Assembly (NCBI GenBank): GCA_009377695.1
Contig: WHTP01000005.1
Location: 1-64,000 of the forward strand
Direction of reading: 5' to 3'
Length of the DNA stretch: 64,000 bases
Source of the DNA: Hyphomicrobiales bacterium
GTDB lineage: Bacteria > Pseudomonadota > Alphaproteobacteria > Rhizobiales > Xanthobacteraceae
Shown here piece by piece: positions 1-9,344 of this stretch. The position numbers were made by a program, and so were the translations under genes. Each line of letters begins with the position of its first letter. The first letter of the stretch is position 1. The notes beneath the pieces were generated by a model. The model was given only the letters and a program-made list of their open reading frames with translations, was not told the origin of the DNA and made no database searches.

Positions 1-1461
1 CTGGACGGCTACGATGTGTTCTTCCTGACCGGCACCGATGAACACGGAATCAAGATGCTGCAGACTGCGACAAAGGAGGGCATTACTCCGCGCCAACTTC
101 TCGATCGCACCGTGCCGCGATTCCGTGAGCTCCTGGTACGGCTGAACTGCTCCAATGACGGCTACATTCGCACAACGGAGGAACGCCATTATCAGTCGTC
201 GCAGGCGATCTGGGAGCGCATGGCGAAGAACGGCGACATCTACCTGTCGAAATATTCCGGCTGGTATTCGGTACGCGACGAGGCCTACTACGATGAGGAA
301 GAAACTCGCGTGGGCGAGGGCGGGGTCCGCCTCAGCCCGCAGGACACGCCAGTCGAGTGGGTGGAGGAGGAGAGCTATTTTTTCAAGCTGTCTGCCTATC
401 AGGACAAGCTCATCGATCTTTATACGCGGGTGCCGGATTTTGTGCTGCCGAAGGAGCGCCTGAACGAGGTCGCCAGCTTCGTGAAGCGCGGGCTGCGGGA
501 TCTGTCGATCTCGCGCACCACCTTCGAGTGGGGCATTCCGGTACCGGGCCAGCGCCAAGGGACCAATAGCGACGCCAACACGAAGCACATTATGTATGTC
601 TGGGTCGACGCGCTGACCAACTACATCACCGCGCTCGGCTTTCCGGACACCGAGGCGGAAAACTTCCGACGCTACTGGCCAGCCGACCTGCATGTGATCG
701 GCAAGGACATCGTGCGCTTCCACGCCGTCTACTGGCCGGCGTTCCTGATGTCGGCCGGGATCGACTTGCCGCGCCGGATATTCAGCCACGGCCATATTCT
801 GAGCCGCGGGGAAAAAATGTCGAAGTCGGTCGGCAACGTGGTCGATCCGTTCGCGCTTGCCGATGCCTATGGCGTCGACCAGCTCCGTTATTTCCTGTTG
901 CGCGAGATTCAGTTTGGACAGGACGGAAACTACAGCCACGAGGCCATCGTCAACCGCGTCAATGCCGATCTCGCCAACGATCTCGGCAACCTCGCGCAAC
1001 GCTCGCTGTCGATGATCGGTAAACAGCTCGGCGGCATGCTGCCGACGCCAGGCTCCTTCAGCGACAACGACAATATCCTCCTGGCCGCTGCCGACGCGAT
1101 GGTTGGCAAGGCGCGCGAGATGATGAAGACGCAGCAGCTGAATCAGGTGCTGAATACGGTCTGGGACGTGGTCGCCGATGCCAACCGCTATTTCGCGGGC
1201 GAGGCGCCCTGGGCGCTGGCCAAGACCGATCCGGCGCGGCAAGGCACGGTGCTTTACGTGACAGCCGAGGTGATCCGGCAGGTCGCGATCCTGGCGCAGC
1301 CATTCATCCCAACGTCCGCGGGCAAGCTGCTCGATCTGTTGGCGGTTCCCGCCGACGAGCGGAGCTTTGCGACGCTCGACGGCGCCCACCGGCTCGCGCC
1401 TGGCACGACGCTGCCGACGTCCGCGGGCGTGTTTCCGCGTTACGTCGAGCCCGAAACGTAG
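1..1461 (+). CDS. metG: methionyl-tRNA synthetase (5' end outside window)
   Basis: Charges tRNA-Met in the cytoplasm. The reading frame is open from base 1, so the gene begins upstream and the N-terminus is missing. Visible are the class I core with TGTDEHG near the left edge, the adenylate-binding signature [14 protein letters not shown] around base 810-850, and a C-terminal helical anticodon-binding domain. No C-terminal tRNA-binding extension is present, so this is the short form of MetG. tatD starts 2 nt after the stop codon, which suggests co-transcription. Confidence 0.97.
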   Translation: MDGYDVFFLTGTDEHGIKMLQTATKEGITPRQLLDRTVPRFRELLVRLNCSNDGYIRTTEERHYQSSQAIWERMAKNGDIYLSKYSGWYSVRDEAYYDEEETRVGEGGVRLSPQDTPVEWVEEESYFFKLSAYQDKLIDLYTRVPDFVLPKERLNEVASFVKRGLRDLSISRTTFEWGIPVPGQRQGTNSDANTKHIMYVWVDALTNYITALGFPDTEAENFRRYWPADLHVIGKDIVRFHAVYWPAFLMSAGIDLPRRIFSHGHILSRGEKMSKSVGNVVDPFALADAYGVDQLRYFLLREIQFGQDGNYSHEAIVNRVNADLANDLGNLAQRSLSMIGKQLGGMLPTPGSFSDNDNILLAAADAMVGKAREMMKTQQLNQVLNTVWDVVADANRYFAGEAPWALAKTDPARQGTVLYVTAEVIRQVAILAQPFIPTSAGKLLDLLAVPADERSFATLDGAHRLAPGTTLPTSAGVFPRYVEPET

Positions 1462-1463
1462 TC

Positions 1464-2297
1464 ATGGCCATGCTCGTCGACAGCCACTGCCATCTCGATT
1501 TTCCGGACTTTGCGGGCGAACTCGATGCCATTGTCGGTCGGGCCAAGGAGGCCGGCATCGGCCGGATCGTCACCATCTCGACGAAGGTGAAGAAGCACGG
1601 CGATCTGCTTGCGATCGCCGAGCAATTCCCGGACGTCTACTGCTCGGTCGGCACTCACGCGCACAGCGCCCACGAGGAACTTGACGTCACCACTGCCGAC
1701 CTCGTTGCGCTCGCGCGCCATCCGAAGGTCGTGGCAATCGGCGAAGCCGGGCTCGACTATCACTACGATTACAGCCCGCGCGACGCCCAGGAGCGCGGCT
1801 TCCGCAACCACATTGCGGCCGCTCGGGAGACCGGCCTGCCGCTGGTGATCCATTCGCGCGAAGCGGATGACGACATGGCGCGGATCCTGGAGGAGGAAAC
1901 GGGGAAGGGCGCCTTCCCCGCCGTGCTGCACTGTTACACCGGCGGTCCCGAGCTCGCCCGGCGCGCCATCGCGCTCGGTCTGTCGATCTCCTTCACCGGC
2001 ATCGTCACATTCAAGAAGTCCGACGAGTTGCGCGCCATCGCGGCGTCGCTGCCCGCGGACCGTTTTCTGGTCGAGACCGACGCGCCTTATCTCGCGCCCG
2101 GCAAGTATCGCGGCAAGCGCAACGAGCCGGCCTATGTGGTGGAGACCGCTAAAATTTTAGCGGAGACCCGCGGCGTCAGCTTCGACGACCTGGCGCGCCA
2201 GACCACAGACAATTTCTTCCGGCTGTTCAGCAAGGTCCCGCCGCCCACGGCGGCAATTGCAGACAAGTTTATGCAATCTGCGCGTAATTCTGCATGA
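1464..2297 (+). CDS. tatD: TatD family metal-dependent hydrolase/DNase
   Basis: A 277-residue TIM-barrel hydrolase of the TatD/YcfH family, whose members are metal-dependent nucleases. Metal ligands are visible in order: HCH in DSHCHLDF at the N-terminus, the Glu of GEAGLDYH, His in VIHSREAD, His in LHCYTGG, and Asp in ETDAPYLAP. The start lies 2 nt after metG, and the last bases overlap the next gene (ATGA). metG-tatD-MBL hydrolase is a common alphaproteobacterial order and looks like one transcription unit. Confidence 0.93.
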   Translation: MAMLVDSHCHLDFPDFAGELDAIVGRAKEAGIGRIVTISTKVKKHGDLLAIAEQFPDVYCSVGTHAHSAHEELDVTTADLVALARHPKVVAIGEAGLDYHYDYSPRDAQERGFRNHIAAARETGLPLVIHSREADDDMARILEEETGKGAFPAVLHCYTGGPELARRAIALGLSISFTGIVTFKKSDELRAIAASLPADRFLVETDAPYLAPGKYRGKRNEPAYVVETAKILAETRGVSFDDLARQTTDNFFRLFSKVPPPTAAIADKFMQSARNSA

Positions 2298-3097
2298 CGC
2301 TGCGGTTCACGATCTTGGGCTGCGGCTCCTCCGGCGGTGTCCCGCGGCCCGCATTGGGCTGGGGCGTGTGCGACCCGAACAATCCGAAGAATCGCCGGCG
2401 CCGCACGTCCTTGCTTGTCGAACGCCGCGGATCGGACGGCGTAACCCGCGTCCTGATCGACACATCGCCGGACCTGCGCGAGCAGCTACTCGACGCCAAT
2501 GTCGATTGGGTCGATGCGGTGCTGTACACGCACGAGCACGCCGACCACACTCATGGCATCGACGACCTGCGTGGCCTGTTCATCAACCGCCGCAAGCGCG
2601 TGCCGGTCTGGCTCGACGAGCGCGTCTCCGCGCTGCTGAACGCCCGCTTCGGCTACTGCTTCACGGCGGCGCCCGGCAGCGAATATCCGCCGATGGTGCG
2701 TGAGAACCGTATGAAGGCGTACCAACCGGTGACCGTCGAGGGGCAGGGAGGGGCTATCACGGCCCTCCCCATCCTCCAGGACCATGGCGACATCACCTCG
2801 CTCGGATTCCGCTTCGGACCCTTGGCTTATTCCTGCGACCTCAACGGCCTGCCGGCGGACAGCGTGACAGCGCTCGAAGGACTTTCGGTCTGGATCATCG
2901 ATGCGCTGCGCGACCAGCCGCATCCGAGCCATCTCAGCGTCTCGGAGGCGCTCGACTGGATCGAGAGGCTCAAGCCAAAGCGCGCGATCCTCACCAACCT
3001 GCACTCGGACCTCGACTACGATGAATTACGCAGCCGGCTGCCGCCCAACGTGGAGCCAGCCTACGACGGGCTTACGGTCGAGCTGCCGGACGCATGA
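2294..3097 (+). CDS. MBL-fold metallohydrolase (PhnP/RNase Z-like)
   Basis: A 267-residue metallo-beta-lactamase-fold protein. The metal-binding THEHADH motif is at residues 79-85, and the N-terminal LGCGSSGGVPRP is typical of the PhnP-like phosphodiesterase group. Further metal ligands are the His of LQDHGD and the Asp of YSCDLNG. The start overlaps the tatD stop by 4 nt (ATGA), indicating translational coupling. The exact substrate, cyclic phosphate or otherwise, cannot be read from the sequence. Confidence 0.9.
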   Translation: MTLRFTILGCGSSGGVPRPALGWGVCDPNNPKNRRRRTSLLVERRGSDGVTRVLIDTSPDLREQLLDANVDWVDAVLYTHEHADHTHGIDDLRGLFINRRKRVPVWLDERVSALLNARFGYCFTAAPGSEYPPMVRENRMKAYQPVTVEGQGGAITALPILQDHGDITSLGFRFGPLAYSCDLNGLPADSVTALEGLSVWIIDALRDQPHPSHLSVSEALDWIERLKPKRAILTNLHSDLDYDELRSRLPPNVEPAYDGLTVELPDA

Positions 3098-3240
3098 CGC
3101 CTAAGGCCGTCCAATTTCCAACGTCCTTTCAAGGCCTTCTAGAAGCCCGCTGAAGCCCTACACAGCCGGATTCATCTAAAATATTCCATAATATATCTTA
3201 TGCGAATCACGACGTGGTGAGCGTGGAGCCGACACGGCCT

Positions 3241-3265
3241 GGAACATCGGTTCCCACAGTGCGTT
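3241..3265 (+). promoter_or_regulatory. EcfG-type (general stress sigma factor) promoter of dps
   Basis: GGAAC at 3241-3245 is followed by exactly 16 nt and then CGTT at 3262-3265. This matches the GGAAC-N16/17-CGTT consensus of alphaproteobacterial sigma-EcfG. It lies about 75 nt upstream of the GTG start of dps, a classic general-stress-response gene. The position also argues against the earlier in-frame ATG at 3282, which would leave almost no leader. Confidence 0.75.
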
Positions 3266-3338
3266 TATCGTCATCCTGAACGTGCACGTTGCGCGCTACG
3301 CTTCGACGTCCCCGCTCCCAACCACAGAGGTACACGCC

Positions 3339-3875
3339 GTGACCAGCAAGATCAGAAAGCTCGACACGCAGGTGCCTGAACGCCTGAACACGCCAACCGA
3401 TCTGTCGGATGACGCCATCCAGGACATCTCGAAGGCGCTCAACGGTCTGCTGGCCGACACCTTTGCACTCTATGTGAAGACCAAAAATTTCCACTGGCAC
3501 GTCAGCGGGCCGCATTTCCGCGACTATCATCTGCTCCTGGACGAACAGGCGACGCAGATCGAGGCCAGCGTCGACGTCCTGGCCGAGCGGGTCCGCAAGA
3601 TCGGCGGAACGACCATCCGTTCGATCGGCCAAATCGCCAAGCTGCAGCGCGTGAAGGACAACGACGAGGACATCGTGCTGCCGGGCGATATGCTCGCCGA
3701 GCTGATGGCGGATAACAAGGCGCACATCCAGAACATGCGCGAGGCGCATAAGGTCGCTGACGAGAACGAGGACGTCGCGACCGCGAGCCTGCTCGAAAAC
3801 TTCATCGATGAGGCGGAAAAGCGGTGCTGGTTCCTGTTCGAGGCCAGCCGCGGCGCCGACCGTAGCGGCCATTAG
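3339..3875 (+). CDS. dps: Dps ferritin-like DNA-protecting protein
   Basis: About 178 residues of the Dps/ferritin family, which oxidises and stores iron and protects DNA under stress. The ferroxidase signature is visible: KNFHWHVSGPHF, then the DEQ motif about a dozen residues later. I chose GTG at 3339 because an AGAGG ribosome-binding site lies 8 nt upstream. An in-frame ATG at 3282 would add 19 residues and sits only about 17 nt after the predicted -10 element. Likely controlled by the general stress response through the promoter at 3241. Confidence 0.93.
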   Translation: MTSKIRKLDTQVPERLNTPTDLSDDAIQDISKALNGLLADTFALYVKTKNFHWHVSGPHFRDYHLLLDEQATQIEASVDVLAERVRKIGGTTIRSIGQIAKLQRVKDNDEDIVLPGDMLAELMADNKAHIQNMREAHKVADENEDVATASLLENFIDEAEKRCWFLFEASRGADRSGH

Positions 3876-3972
3876 GGCGTAAAGGACATATCCACCGCCG
3901 GCCATGGCCCAGCGGTCGAAGCCTGCCAAGGGGTCTGGTAGGAATACCCGGATATCAACTGGGGAGACCGCC

Positions 3973-4767
3973 ATGACCCCTTCCCGCGACATCACGAGGC
4001 TTCTGGAGATCATGGCGGCGCTCCGCACGCCCGGCACCGGCTGCCCATGGGATCTCGAGCAGAATTTCGCGACCATCGCGCCGTATACACTCGAAGAAGC
4101 CTATGAGGTTGCCGATGCGATCGAGCGCGGCGATCTCGACGACTTGCGCGAAGAGCTGGGCGACCTGCTGCTGCAGATCGCATTCCACGCCCGCATGGCC
4201 GAGGAACAAGGCGCATTCGATTTCGGCAGCGTGGTCGAAGCGATCACCGAGAAGCTCGTGCGCCGCCATCCGCATGTGTTCGGCGATGAGCGCGGGTTGT
4301 CGGCCAAGGCGGTCGAGGGGCTCTGGCAACGGATCAAGAGCCAGGAGAAGGCGGCCAAGCCCGATCGCGATATCGGGGCGCTGGCCGGTGTGCCGGTCGC
4401 ACTCCCTGCCCTGACTCGGGCGCTGAAGCTTCAGCAGAAGGCCGGCAAAGTCGGCTTCGACTGGAACGACCCAATGGCGGTTCTGGCGAAGATCCGCGAA
4501 GAGGCCGACGAGATCGAGGCCGATCTCAAGAGCGGCAAGCGCGACGCGGCCGCCGCCGAAGTCGGCGACCTGTTGTTCGCGGTCGCGAACCTCGCGCGCC
4601 ACCTTGATGCCGATCCGGAAGCGACACTGCGCGCCGCCAACCAGAAATTCGAACGGCGCTTCGCGTCGATCGAAAGCGCACTGGCCGCGCGCGGCAAGAC
4701 GCCGGCGCAATCGACCCTCGCCGAGATGGATGCCCTTTGGGACGAGGCAAAGGCAACGGAGAAGTGA
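3973..4767 (+). CDS. mazG: nucleoside triphosphate pyrophosphohydrolase MazG
   Basis: 264 residues with two MazG domains. It hydrolyses (d)NTPs to monophosphates and pyrophosphate as house-cleaning. GCPWD near the N-terminus, the EEAYE...EELGDLLLQ helices and a second EVGDLLFAVANL helix pair are diagnostic. The ATG at 3973 is preceded by GGGGAG 6 nt upstream, so it is preferred over an upstream in-frame ATG at 3904. Convergent with hflX. Confidence 0.93.
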   Translation: MTPSRDITRLLEIMAALRTPGTGCPWDLEQNFATIAPYTLEEAYEVADAIERGDLDDLREELGDLLLQIAFHARMAEEQGAFDFGSVVEAITEKLVRRHPHVFGDERGLSAKAVEGLWQRIKSQEKAAKPDRDIGALAGVPVALPALTRALKLQQKAGKVGFDWNDPMAVLAKIREEADEIEADLKSGKRDAAAAEVGDLLFAVANLARHLDADPEATLRAANQKFERRFASIESALAARGKTPAQSTLAEMDALWDEAKATEK

Positions 4768-4794
4768 CCGCGGCATGTTCTGCCATAGACCCGC

Positions 4795-4920
4795 CACCCT
4801 GAGGCGCGAGCCATAAGCGCGTTCACGCGCGTCTTCGACGCGCTATGGCGAGCCTCGAAGGGCGACGGCCGAGGCCGTGCATCCTTCGAGGGCCGCTTCG
4901 CGGCCACCTCAGGATGACGG
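4795..4920. repeat. interspersed palindromic repeat between convergent mazG and hflX
   Basis: A compound palindrome with outer arms ctgagg / cctcagg and inner arms gcgccat-type around tcttcgacgcgctatgg. It fills the gap between the two convergent genes. A 26-nt stretch beginning gagccataagcgcg recurs exactly at 55452-55477. From memory this resembles an abundant Bradyrhizobium-type intergenic repeat. It could act as a bidirectional terminator. Confidence 0.7.
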
Positions 4921-4940
4921 ATCATGGTTTGAACCAGACG

Positions 4941-6305
4941 TTAGACCGCGCTGAACTTCGCACGCACGGCTTCGACCTTGGCGGGATCGGCGCGCACGCT
5001 CATGGCCACCTTGCCGTCGTCCCGGTCGGTACGCGACAGCACCTCCGTATTCCGATGCAGCCAACTCAGGCCGGCGCCGTCGGCACCGTCGACCACCAGG
5101 TCAACCACGATGCGATTCTGAGCAATGCGTGCCTCGATCGCGTCGGTAAGCCGGTCGATCCCCTCGCCGGTGATCGCCGAAACCGGCACCGGGCGATTTT
5201 CCGCATCCTGACGCGCCGCGAGATTGGCGAGCCGCTCGCGGTCGGCGGCCGTGAGTCGGTCGATCTTGTTCCAGACCTCGATCACGCGGGCGCCCTGCTC
5301 CGCGTCGATGCCGAGCTGTCGCAACACGCGATCGACGTCATGCTGCTGCGCTTCGGCGTCCTCGTGCGAGACATCGCGCACATGCAGGATCACGTCCGCT
5401 TCAATCACCTCTTCGAGCGTTGCACGGAATGCCGCAACCAGCATGGTCGGAAGATCTGAGATGAATCCCACGGTATCCGACAGGATCATCCGCGCGCCGT
5501 GCGGTAGGTCGACGGCGCGCAAGGTTGGATCCAAGGTGGCAAAAAGCATGTCCGCCGACAGCACACGCGCCTGGGTGAGGCGATTGAACAGCGTGGACTT
5601 GCCGGCATTGGTGTAACCAACCAGCGCAACGATCGGATACGGCACGCGCTTGCGGCTGTCGCGGTGGAGCTTGCGCGTACGCTTGACCTTTTCGAGATCA
5701 TTCTCGATGCGCGCGATGCGTTCCTCGATCAGACGGCGGTCGGTCTCGAGCTGGCTCTCGCCCGGTCCACCGAGGAATCCGAAGCCGCCACGCTGGCGCT
5801 CGAGATGGGTCCAGGACCGCACCAGCCGGCTCTTCTGATAGGTCAGATGCGCAAGCTCAACCTGCAGAGAGCCTTCGCGCGTGTGGGCGCGGCGCCCGAA
5901 GATTTCCAGGATGAGCCCGGTGCGGTCGAGGACCTTCGCGTCCCAGGCCCTTTCGAGATTGCGCTGCTGCACCGGCGAGAGCGCGCAATCCATCACCACG
6001 ATGCCGGCCTCCTCGCCTTTCACGATGCCGGCGATCTCCTCGACCTTGCCCTTGCCGACGAAGGTCGCTGGACGGATGTCGCCAAGCGGCACGATGCCCG
6101 ACGACACCACGTCGAGATCGATCGCATGCGCGAGGCCGACGGCCTCGTCGAGCTTTGCTTCGGCGGAACGCTCGCCTCGCAACGCCCGTGATCCCGATTT
6201 GGTGCGCTCGCGCAGATGCGGCTCGATGACAATAGCACGGCCGGTCGCTGAGCCGTCGCGCGGGCCCGGACGATTGCTGTCGTGATCAAACCGGCGGGGT
6301 TCCAA
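4941..6305 (-). CDS. hflX: GTPase HflX
   Basis: A ribosome-associated GTPase of about 454 residues. The N-terminal HflX domain has ATFVGKGKVEEI, a glycine-rich segment GGFGFLGGPGESQLETDRR follows, and then the G domain has G1 GYTNAGKST, G3 DTVGF and G4 NKID. I place the start at TTG 6305, giving LEPRRFDHDSN, because it begins one nucleotide after the hfq stop codon. The frame stays open upstream inside hfq. The hfq-hflX order is the classical one and supports translational coupling. Confidence 0.9.
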   Translation of the reverse strand: MEPRRFDHDSNRPGPRDGSATGRAIVIEPHLRERTKSGSRALRGERSAEAKLDEAVGLAHAIDLDVVSSGIVPLGDIRPATFVGKGKVEEIAGIVKGEEAGIVVMDCALSPVQQRNLERAWDAKVLDRTGLILEIFGRRAHTREGSLQVELAHLTYQKSRLVRSWTHLERQRGGFGFLGGPGESQLETDRRLIEERIARIENDLEKVKRTRKLHRDSRKRVPYPIVALVGYTNAGKSTLFNRLTQARVLSADMLFATLDPTLRAVDLPHGARMILSDTVGFISDLPTMLVAAFRATLEEVIEADVILHVRDVSHEDAEAQQHDVDRVLRQLGIDAEQGARVIEVWNKIDRLTAADRERLANLAARQDAENRPVPVSAITGEGIDRLTDAIEARIAQNRIVVDLVVDGADGAGLSWLHRNTEVLSRTDRDDGKVAMSVRADPAKVEAVRAKFSAV

Positions 6306-6306
6306 A

Positions 6307-6570
6307 CTAGACCTTGTCCCCGACCGCCGGCGCCTCCTCGAGACCTTCGAATAGCTGGATCGGGTGACCCGGCATGATCGTTGAAATGGCGTGTTTGTAG
6401 ACGAGCTGCGAGTGTCCATCACGCCGCAGCAGCACGCAGAAGTTATCGAACCACGTTACCACGCCTTGCAGCTTCACGCCGTTCACCAGAAAAATAGTGA
6501 GCGGTGTTTTGCCTTTGCGGACATGGTTGAGGAAGGTGTCTTGCAAGTTTTGCGAGCGGTCGGCCGCCAT
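6307..6570 (-). CDS. hfq: RNA chaperone Hfq
   Basis: 87 residues forming an Sm-like hexameric RNA chaperone that mediates sRNA-mRNA pairing. The Sm1 part is [19 protein letters not shown] and the Sm2 signature is [10 protein letters not shown]. The C-terminal tail is short and acidic, as in other alphaproteobacteria. It is followed directly by hflX with a one-base gap. Confidence 0.97.
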   Translation of the reverse strand: MAADRSQNLQDTFLNHVRKGKTPLTIFLVNGVKLQGVVTWFDNFCVLLRRDGHSQLVYKHAISTIMPGHPIQLFEGLEEAPAVGDKV

Positions 6571-6753
6571 TGTCGTTGTCCCAGTTTTTTACCCGCGGAC
6601 CCCTTCCCGCAGGCTTTATTGCCAGCCCGCCGTGCCCCTGGTTGTTGGAAGTTCGTTCACGACGGCCTGGACCGGGCCATTACAGGGCACCCTACGGGGC
6701 GGCGCAAGCACAAGTTGGGGGAAAACTGGTCAAAATCGGTCAAGAACGGGCCA

Positions 6754-7611
6754 TTAGCTCCATTCGGCATGGCGGTGGAAAGCCTGCCGCAGCGCCCGCG
6801 CGACCGGCCCCGGCTTGCCCTCGCCCACCGCCTTGCCGTTGATCCTGACGACGGGCATCACGATCTGGGTTGCCGAGGTCAGGAAGGCCTCGCGGGCGGC
6901 CAACGCCTCGGCCACCGCGAACGGGCGCTCCTCGAAAGCCAGGCCCTGGGCTGAAATGACGCGGATCAGGACGTCCCGGGTGATGCCGCGCAGGATCGCG
7001 CTGTCGGCGGCGCGGGTGACCACCTTCCCGTCGGCGGTCACGATCCAGGCGTTGCTGGAGGAACCTTCCGTCACCTTGCCGTCCCGGCCCACGAACCAGG
7101 CTTCTCTGGCGCCCTGCTCGCGGGCGGTCTGCTTGGCGAGCACATTGGGCAGCAACGCGATCGATTTGATATCGACTCGACCCCAGCGGTTGTCGGGCAC
7201 GGTCACCACGCCGATACCCTTCTCCGCCATGGCCACGTTTCCCGCGCCGTCGATCGCGCGGGCGGTGATTACCACAGCCGGTGCTGTTCCTGATGGTGGG
7301 AAAGCATGATCGCGCCTCGCCACGCCGCGGGTAACCTGAAGATAGGCGATGCCGTTGACCACCCTGTTCCGCCGGATGGTCTCGCGCATGACAACGCCAA
7401 GCGCCGCGGGTGACATCGGCATCGCCATGTGCAACGCGCCGAGCGAACGCTCAAGCCGCGCCATATGCCGGCGCTCGTCGACCATGCGGCCGCCCCTCAC
7501 CTCGCAGACCTCGTAAACGCCATCGGCGAACTGGTAGCCGCGATCCTCGACGTGGACCGTAGCGTCGCGCCACGGCTGATAGCGGCCGTTCACGTAGGCG
7601 ATGCGGGACAT
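6754..7611 (-). CDS. D-amino-acid aminotransferase (class IV, PLP)
   Basis: 285 residues of fold-type IV PLP aminotransferase. The catalytic lysine lies in the segment DIKSIALLPNVLAK, and SSSNAWIV and GITRD are phosphate-binding loops. The N-terminal EDRGYQFADGVYEV is typical of D-alanine transaminase (Dat) rather than branched-chain IlvE. ATG 7611 has AAGG 5 nt upstream; a longer in-frame start at 7716 would run through the promoter region. It lies between hfq and ntrX and is divergent from the MarR gene. Confidence 0.85.
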   Translation of the reverse strand: MSRIAYVNGRYQPWRDATVHVEDRGYQFADGVYEVCEVRGGRMVDERRHMARLERSLGALHMAMPMSPAALGVVMRETIRRNRVVNGIAYLQVTRGVARRDHAFPPSGTAPAVVITARAIDGAGNVAMAEKGIGVVTVPDNRWGRVDIKSIALLPNVLAKQTAREQGAREAWFVGRDGKVTEGSSSNAWIVTADGKVVTRAADSAILRGITRDVLIRVISAQGLAFEERPFAVAEALAAREAFLTSATQIVMPVVRINGKAVGEGKPGPVARALRQAFHRHAEWS

Positions 7612-7721
7612 GGGGACCTTTCCAATTCGCCGGCGCGACGCGATAGCACAGGAATCCCGCGCCTCAAAAGCATCGCGCGTGCCAACTGACGTGGCTCCTT
7701 GACAATCGAAATGCATGAGTA

Positions 7722-7749
7722 TTCAATCATTATAATTTCAATGATTGAA
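7722..7749. promoter_or_regulatory. perfect inverted repeat, probable MarR operator
   Basis: TTCAATCATT at 7722-7731 and AATGATTGAA at 7740-7749 are perfect 10-bp arms around an 8-nt AT-rich spacer. A TATAAT hexamer occupies 7731-7736 inside the palindrome, and TTGACA lies upstream at 7699-7704. Its position over the start of the MarR gene and in the divergent gap to the aminotransferase gene fits an autoregulatory MarR dimer site. Confidence 0.65.
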
Positions 7750-8364
7750 CTTTCAATGGCCGACAGCCAAACAAAGTCAGCAAGCAGGCGCAACGGCGCG
7801 AGACCTGCCGCGGAGCGGCGGCGCCGCGCATCCGCCGCAGAGTCGATTGGGCTGCCAACGACAGTCGTGCCCGAGGATGGCGCTCCACCCCTGCCCCGCG
7901 TGCCGGCCTTGCTGGCGCGGCGCTTCCAGCAGGTTTGCGCGTCCATGATCGGCGATGCGATCGCCGGCGAAGGCATCGTGCAGGTGGAATACGCATCTCT
8001 GATCGCGCTCGAGATCGAGCCGGGGATCGATCAACGTCGGCTGGGCGACGCCATCGGAATCGATCCCAGCAATGCGAGTCTTGTGGTCGACCGACTTCAT
8101 TCCATGGGACTGATCGAGCGGCGCATCAATGGCGTCGATCGCCGCGCGCGTGAGCTCTACCTGACCACGAAGGGAAAGGCGCTCTGGCGGCGGGCGCGCG
8201 TCAAGGGAAAGGTCGCCAATGCGAAGGTGATCGCACCGCTAGCGCCGCACGAGCGCGAGCTGTTCCTCGACATGCTCATTCGCGTCATTCAGGGAAATTG
8301 GGCGCACGCCCGGCCGGGCGGAGGCCGCCGCAAACGGAGTTCATCGCAGACCAGCAAGACGTAA
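7741..8364 (+). CDS. MarR-family transcriptional regulator
   Basis: About 207 residues with a winged-helix MarR domain. The recognition segment IDQRRLGDAIGIDPSNASLVVDRL-type is followed by the wing GLIERRINGVDRRARELYLT. An Arg/Ala-rich N-terminal extension of about 50 residues is unusual for the family. The start is uncertain: ATG 7741, ATG 7756 and TTG 7699 are all in frame and none has a clear ribosome-binding site. If the 7722-7749 palindrome is the operator, ATG 7756 is also attractive. Probably controls the downstream Bug receptor and cupin genes, as MarR proteins often do for aromatic-acid catabolism. Confidence 0.85.
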   Translation: MIELSMADSQTKSASRRNGARPAAERRRRASAAESIGLPTTVVPEDGAPPLPRVPALLARRFQQVCASMIGDAIAGEGIVQVEYASLIALEIEPGIDQRRLGDAIGIDPSNASLVVDRLHSMGLIERRINGVDRRARELYLTTKGKALWRRARVKGKVANAKVIAPLAPHERELFLDMLIRVIQGNWAHARPGGGRRKRSSSQTSKT

Positions 8365-8379
8365 CAGGGAGAATACTTC

Positions 8380-9339
8380 ATGCGTATGTTCAGCCGCCTT
8401 GGCGTCTCCAGTCTCCTGCTTGTCGCTTCGCTCGCATCGCTTCCGGCCATGGCGCAGACGTGGCCGCAGCGTGCCGTCCGCGTGATCGTGCCGCTCCCGC
8501 CCGGCACCGGTGCCGATCTTGCCGCTCGCATGATGGCGGAGCCGCTGTCGCACCACTGGGGTCGGCCGGTCGTGATCGAGAACCGCCAGGGCGGTGATGG
8601 CATTCCGGCGGTGCAGGCCCTCCTTGGCGCCCGCGACAACCACACCTTGTTGATGTCATTCGCCGGCATCGTCACGATGAATCCATTGATCCACGAACGT
8701 CTGCCCTATAATCCCCGCAACCTTGTACCGATCGTGCCGGTGCTGGACACATTTTTGGGAGTTTCCGCCAGCGCAACATTGAAAGCAGAGAATCTTGCCG
8801 ATCTGGTCAAGATCGCAAAATCGCAACCTGGCAAGCTCAATTGGGCGGCGACGCCCGGCTTACCCTATTACGCGGTCCTCGCCCTGATGAAGAATGCCGG
8901 GATCGACATGCTCCAGGTGTCGTATCGCGATTTCGTTCCGGCGATGCAGGATCTGAACCACGGCCGGTTGCACTTGGCGTCCACCGGCGTGCCGTTTTTG
9001 TTGCCGCACCACCGCGCCGAAAAATCCAGGCTCATGTTCGTAACCAATACCAAGCGTTCGCCGCAAGCGCCGGAGGTGCCGACAGCCCGCGAGGCCGGCT
9101 ATCCCGGCAGTACCTTCGACGGTATCATCGGCATTTACGGCGGGCGCGACATGCCGTCAGAGATTCGAACACGCATTTCCGATGGTGTTCAGGTGGTCAC
9201 CGCCGATGCCGGTTTCCGCGCCAAGGTGGCGGCGAGTGGATCGGTGGCGCGGTCCGGATCGTCAGCCGAATTCACCGCCGCGATCGAAGAGCAGCGCAGC
9301 AAGGTTGCCGACATCCATAAGACGTTCCGGAAACGGTGA
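8380..9339 (+). CDS. Bug/TctC-family periplasmic substrate-binding protein
   Basis: 319 residues with an N-terminal signal peptide (hydrophobic core LGVSSLLLVASLASL, cleavage after AMAQ). It has the Bug fold signature WPQRAVRVIVPLPPGTGADLAAR. Such proteins bind small carboxylates for tripartite tricarboxylate transporters. No TctA or TctB membrane subunit is nearby, so it is an orphan receptor, as is common in this family. ATG 8380 has GGGAG about 9 nt upstream. The stop overlaps the GTG upstream of the next gene, indicating one operon. Confidence 0.88.
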   Translation: MRMFSRLGVSSLLLVASLASLPAMAQTWPQRAVRVIVPLPPGTGADLAARMMAEPLSHHWGRPVVIENRQGGDGIPAVQALLGARDNHTLLMSFAGIVTMNPLIHERLPYNPRNLVPIVPVLDTFLGVSASATLKAENLADLVKIAKSQPGKLNWAATPGLPYYAVLALMKNAGIDMLQVSYRDFVPAMQDLNHGRLHLASTGVPFLLPHHRAEKSRLMFVTNTKRSPQAPEVPTAREAGYPGSTFDGIIGIYGGRDMPSEIRTRISDGVQVVTADAGFRAKVAASGSVARSGSSAEFTAAIEEQRSKVADIHKTFRKR

Positions 9340-9344
9340 CGGGC

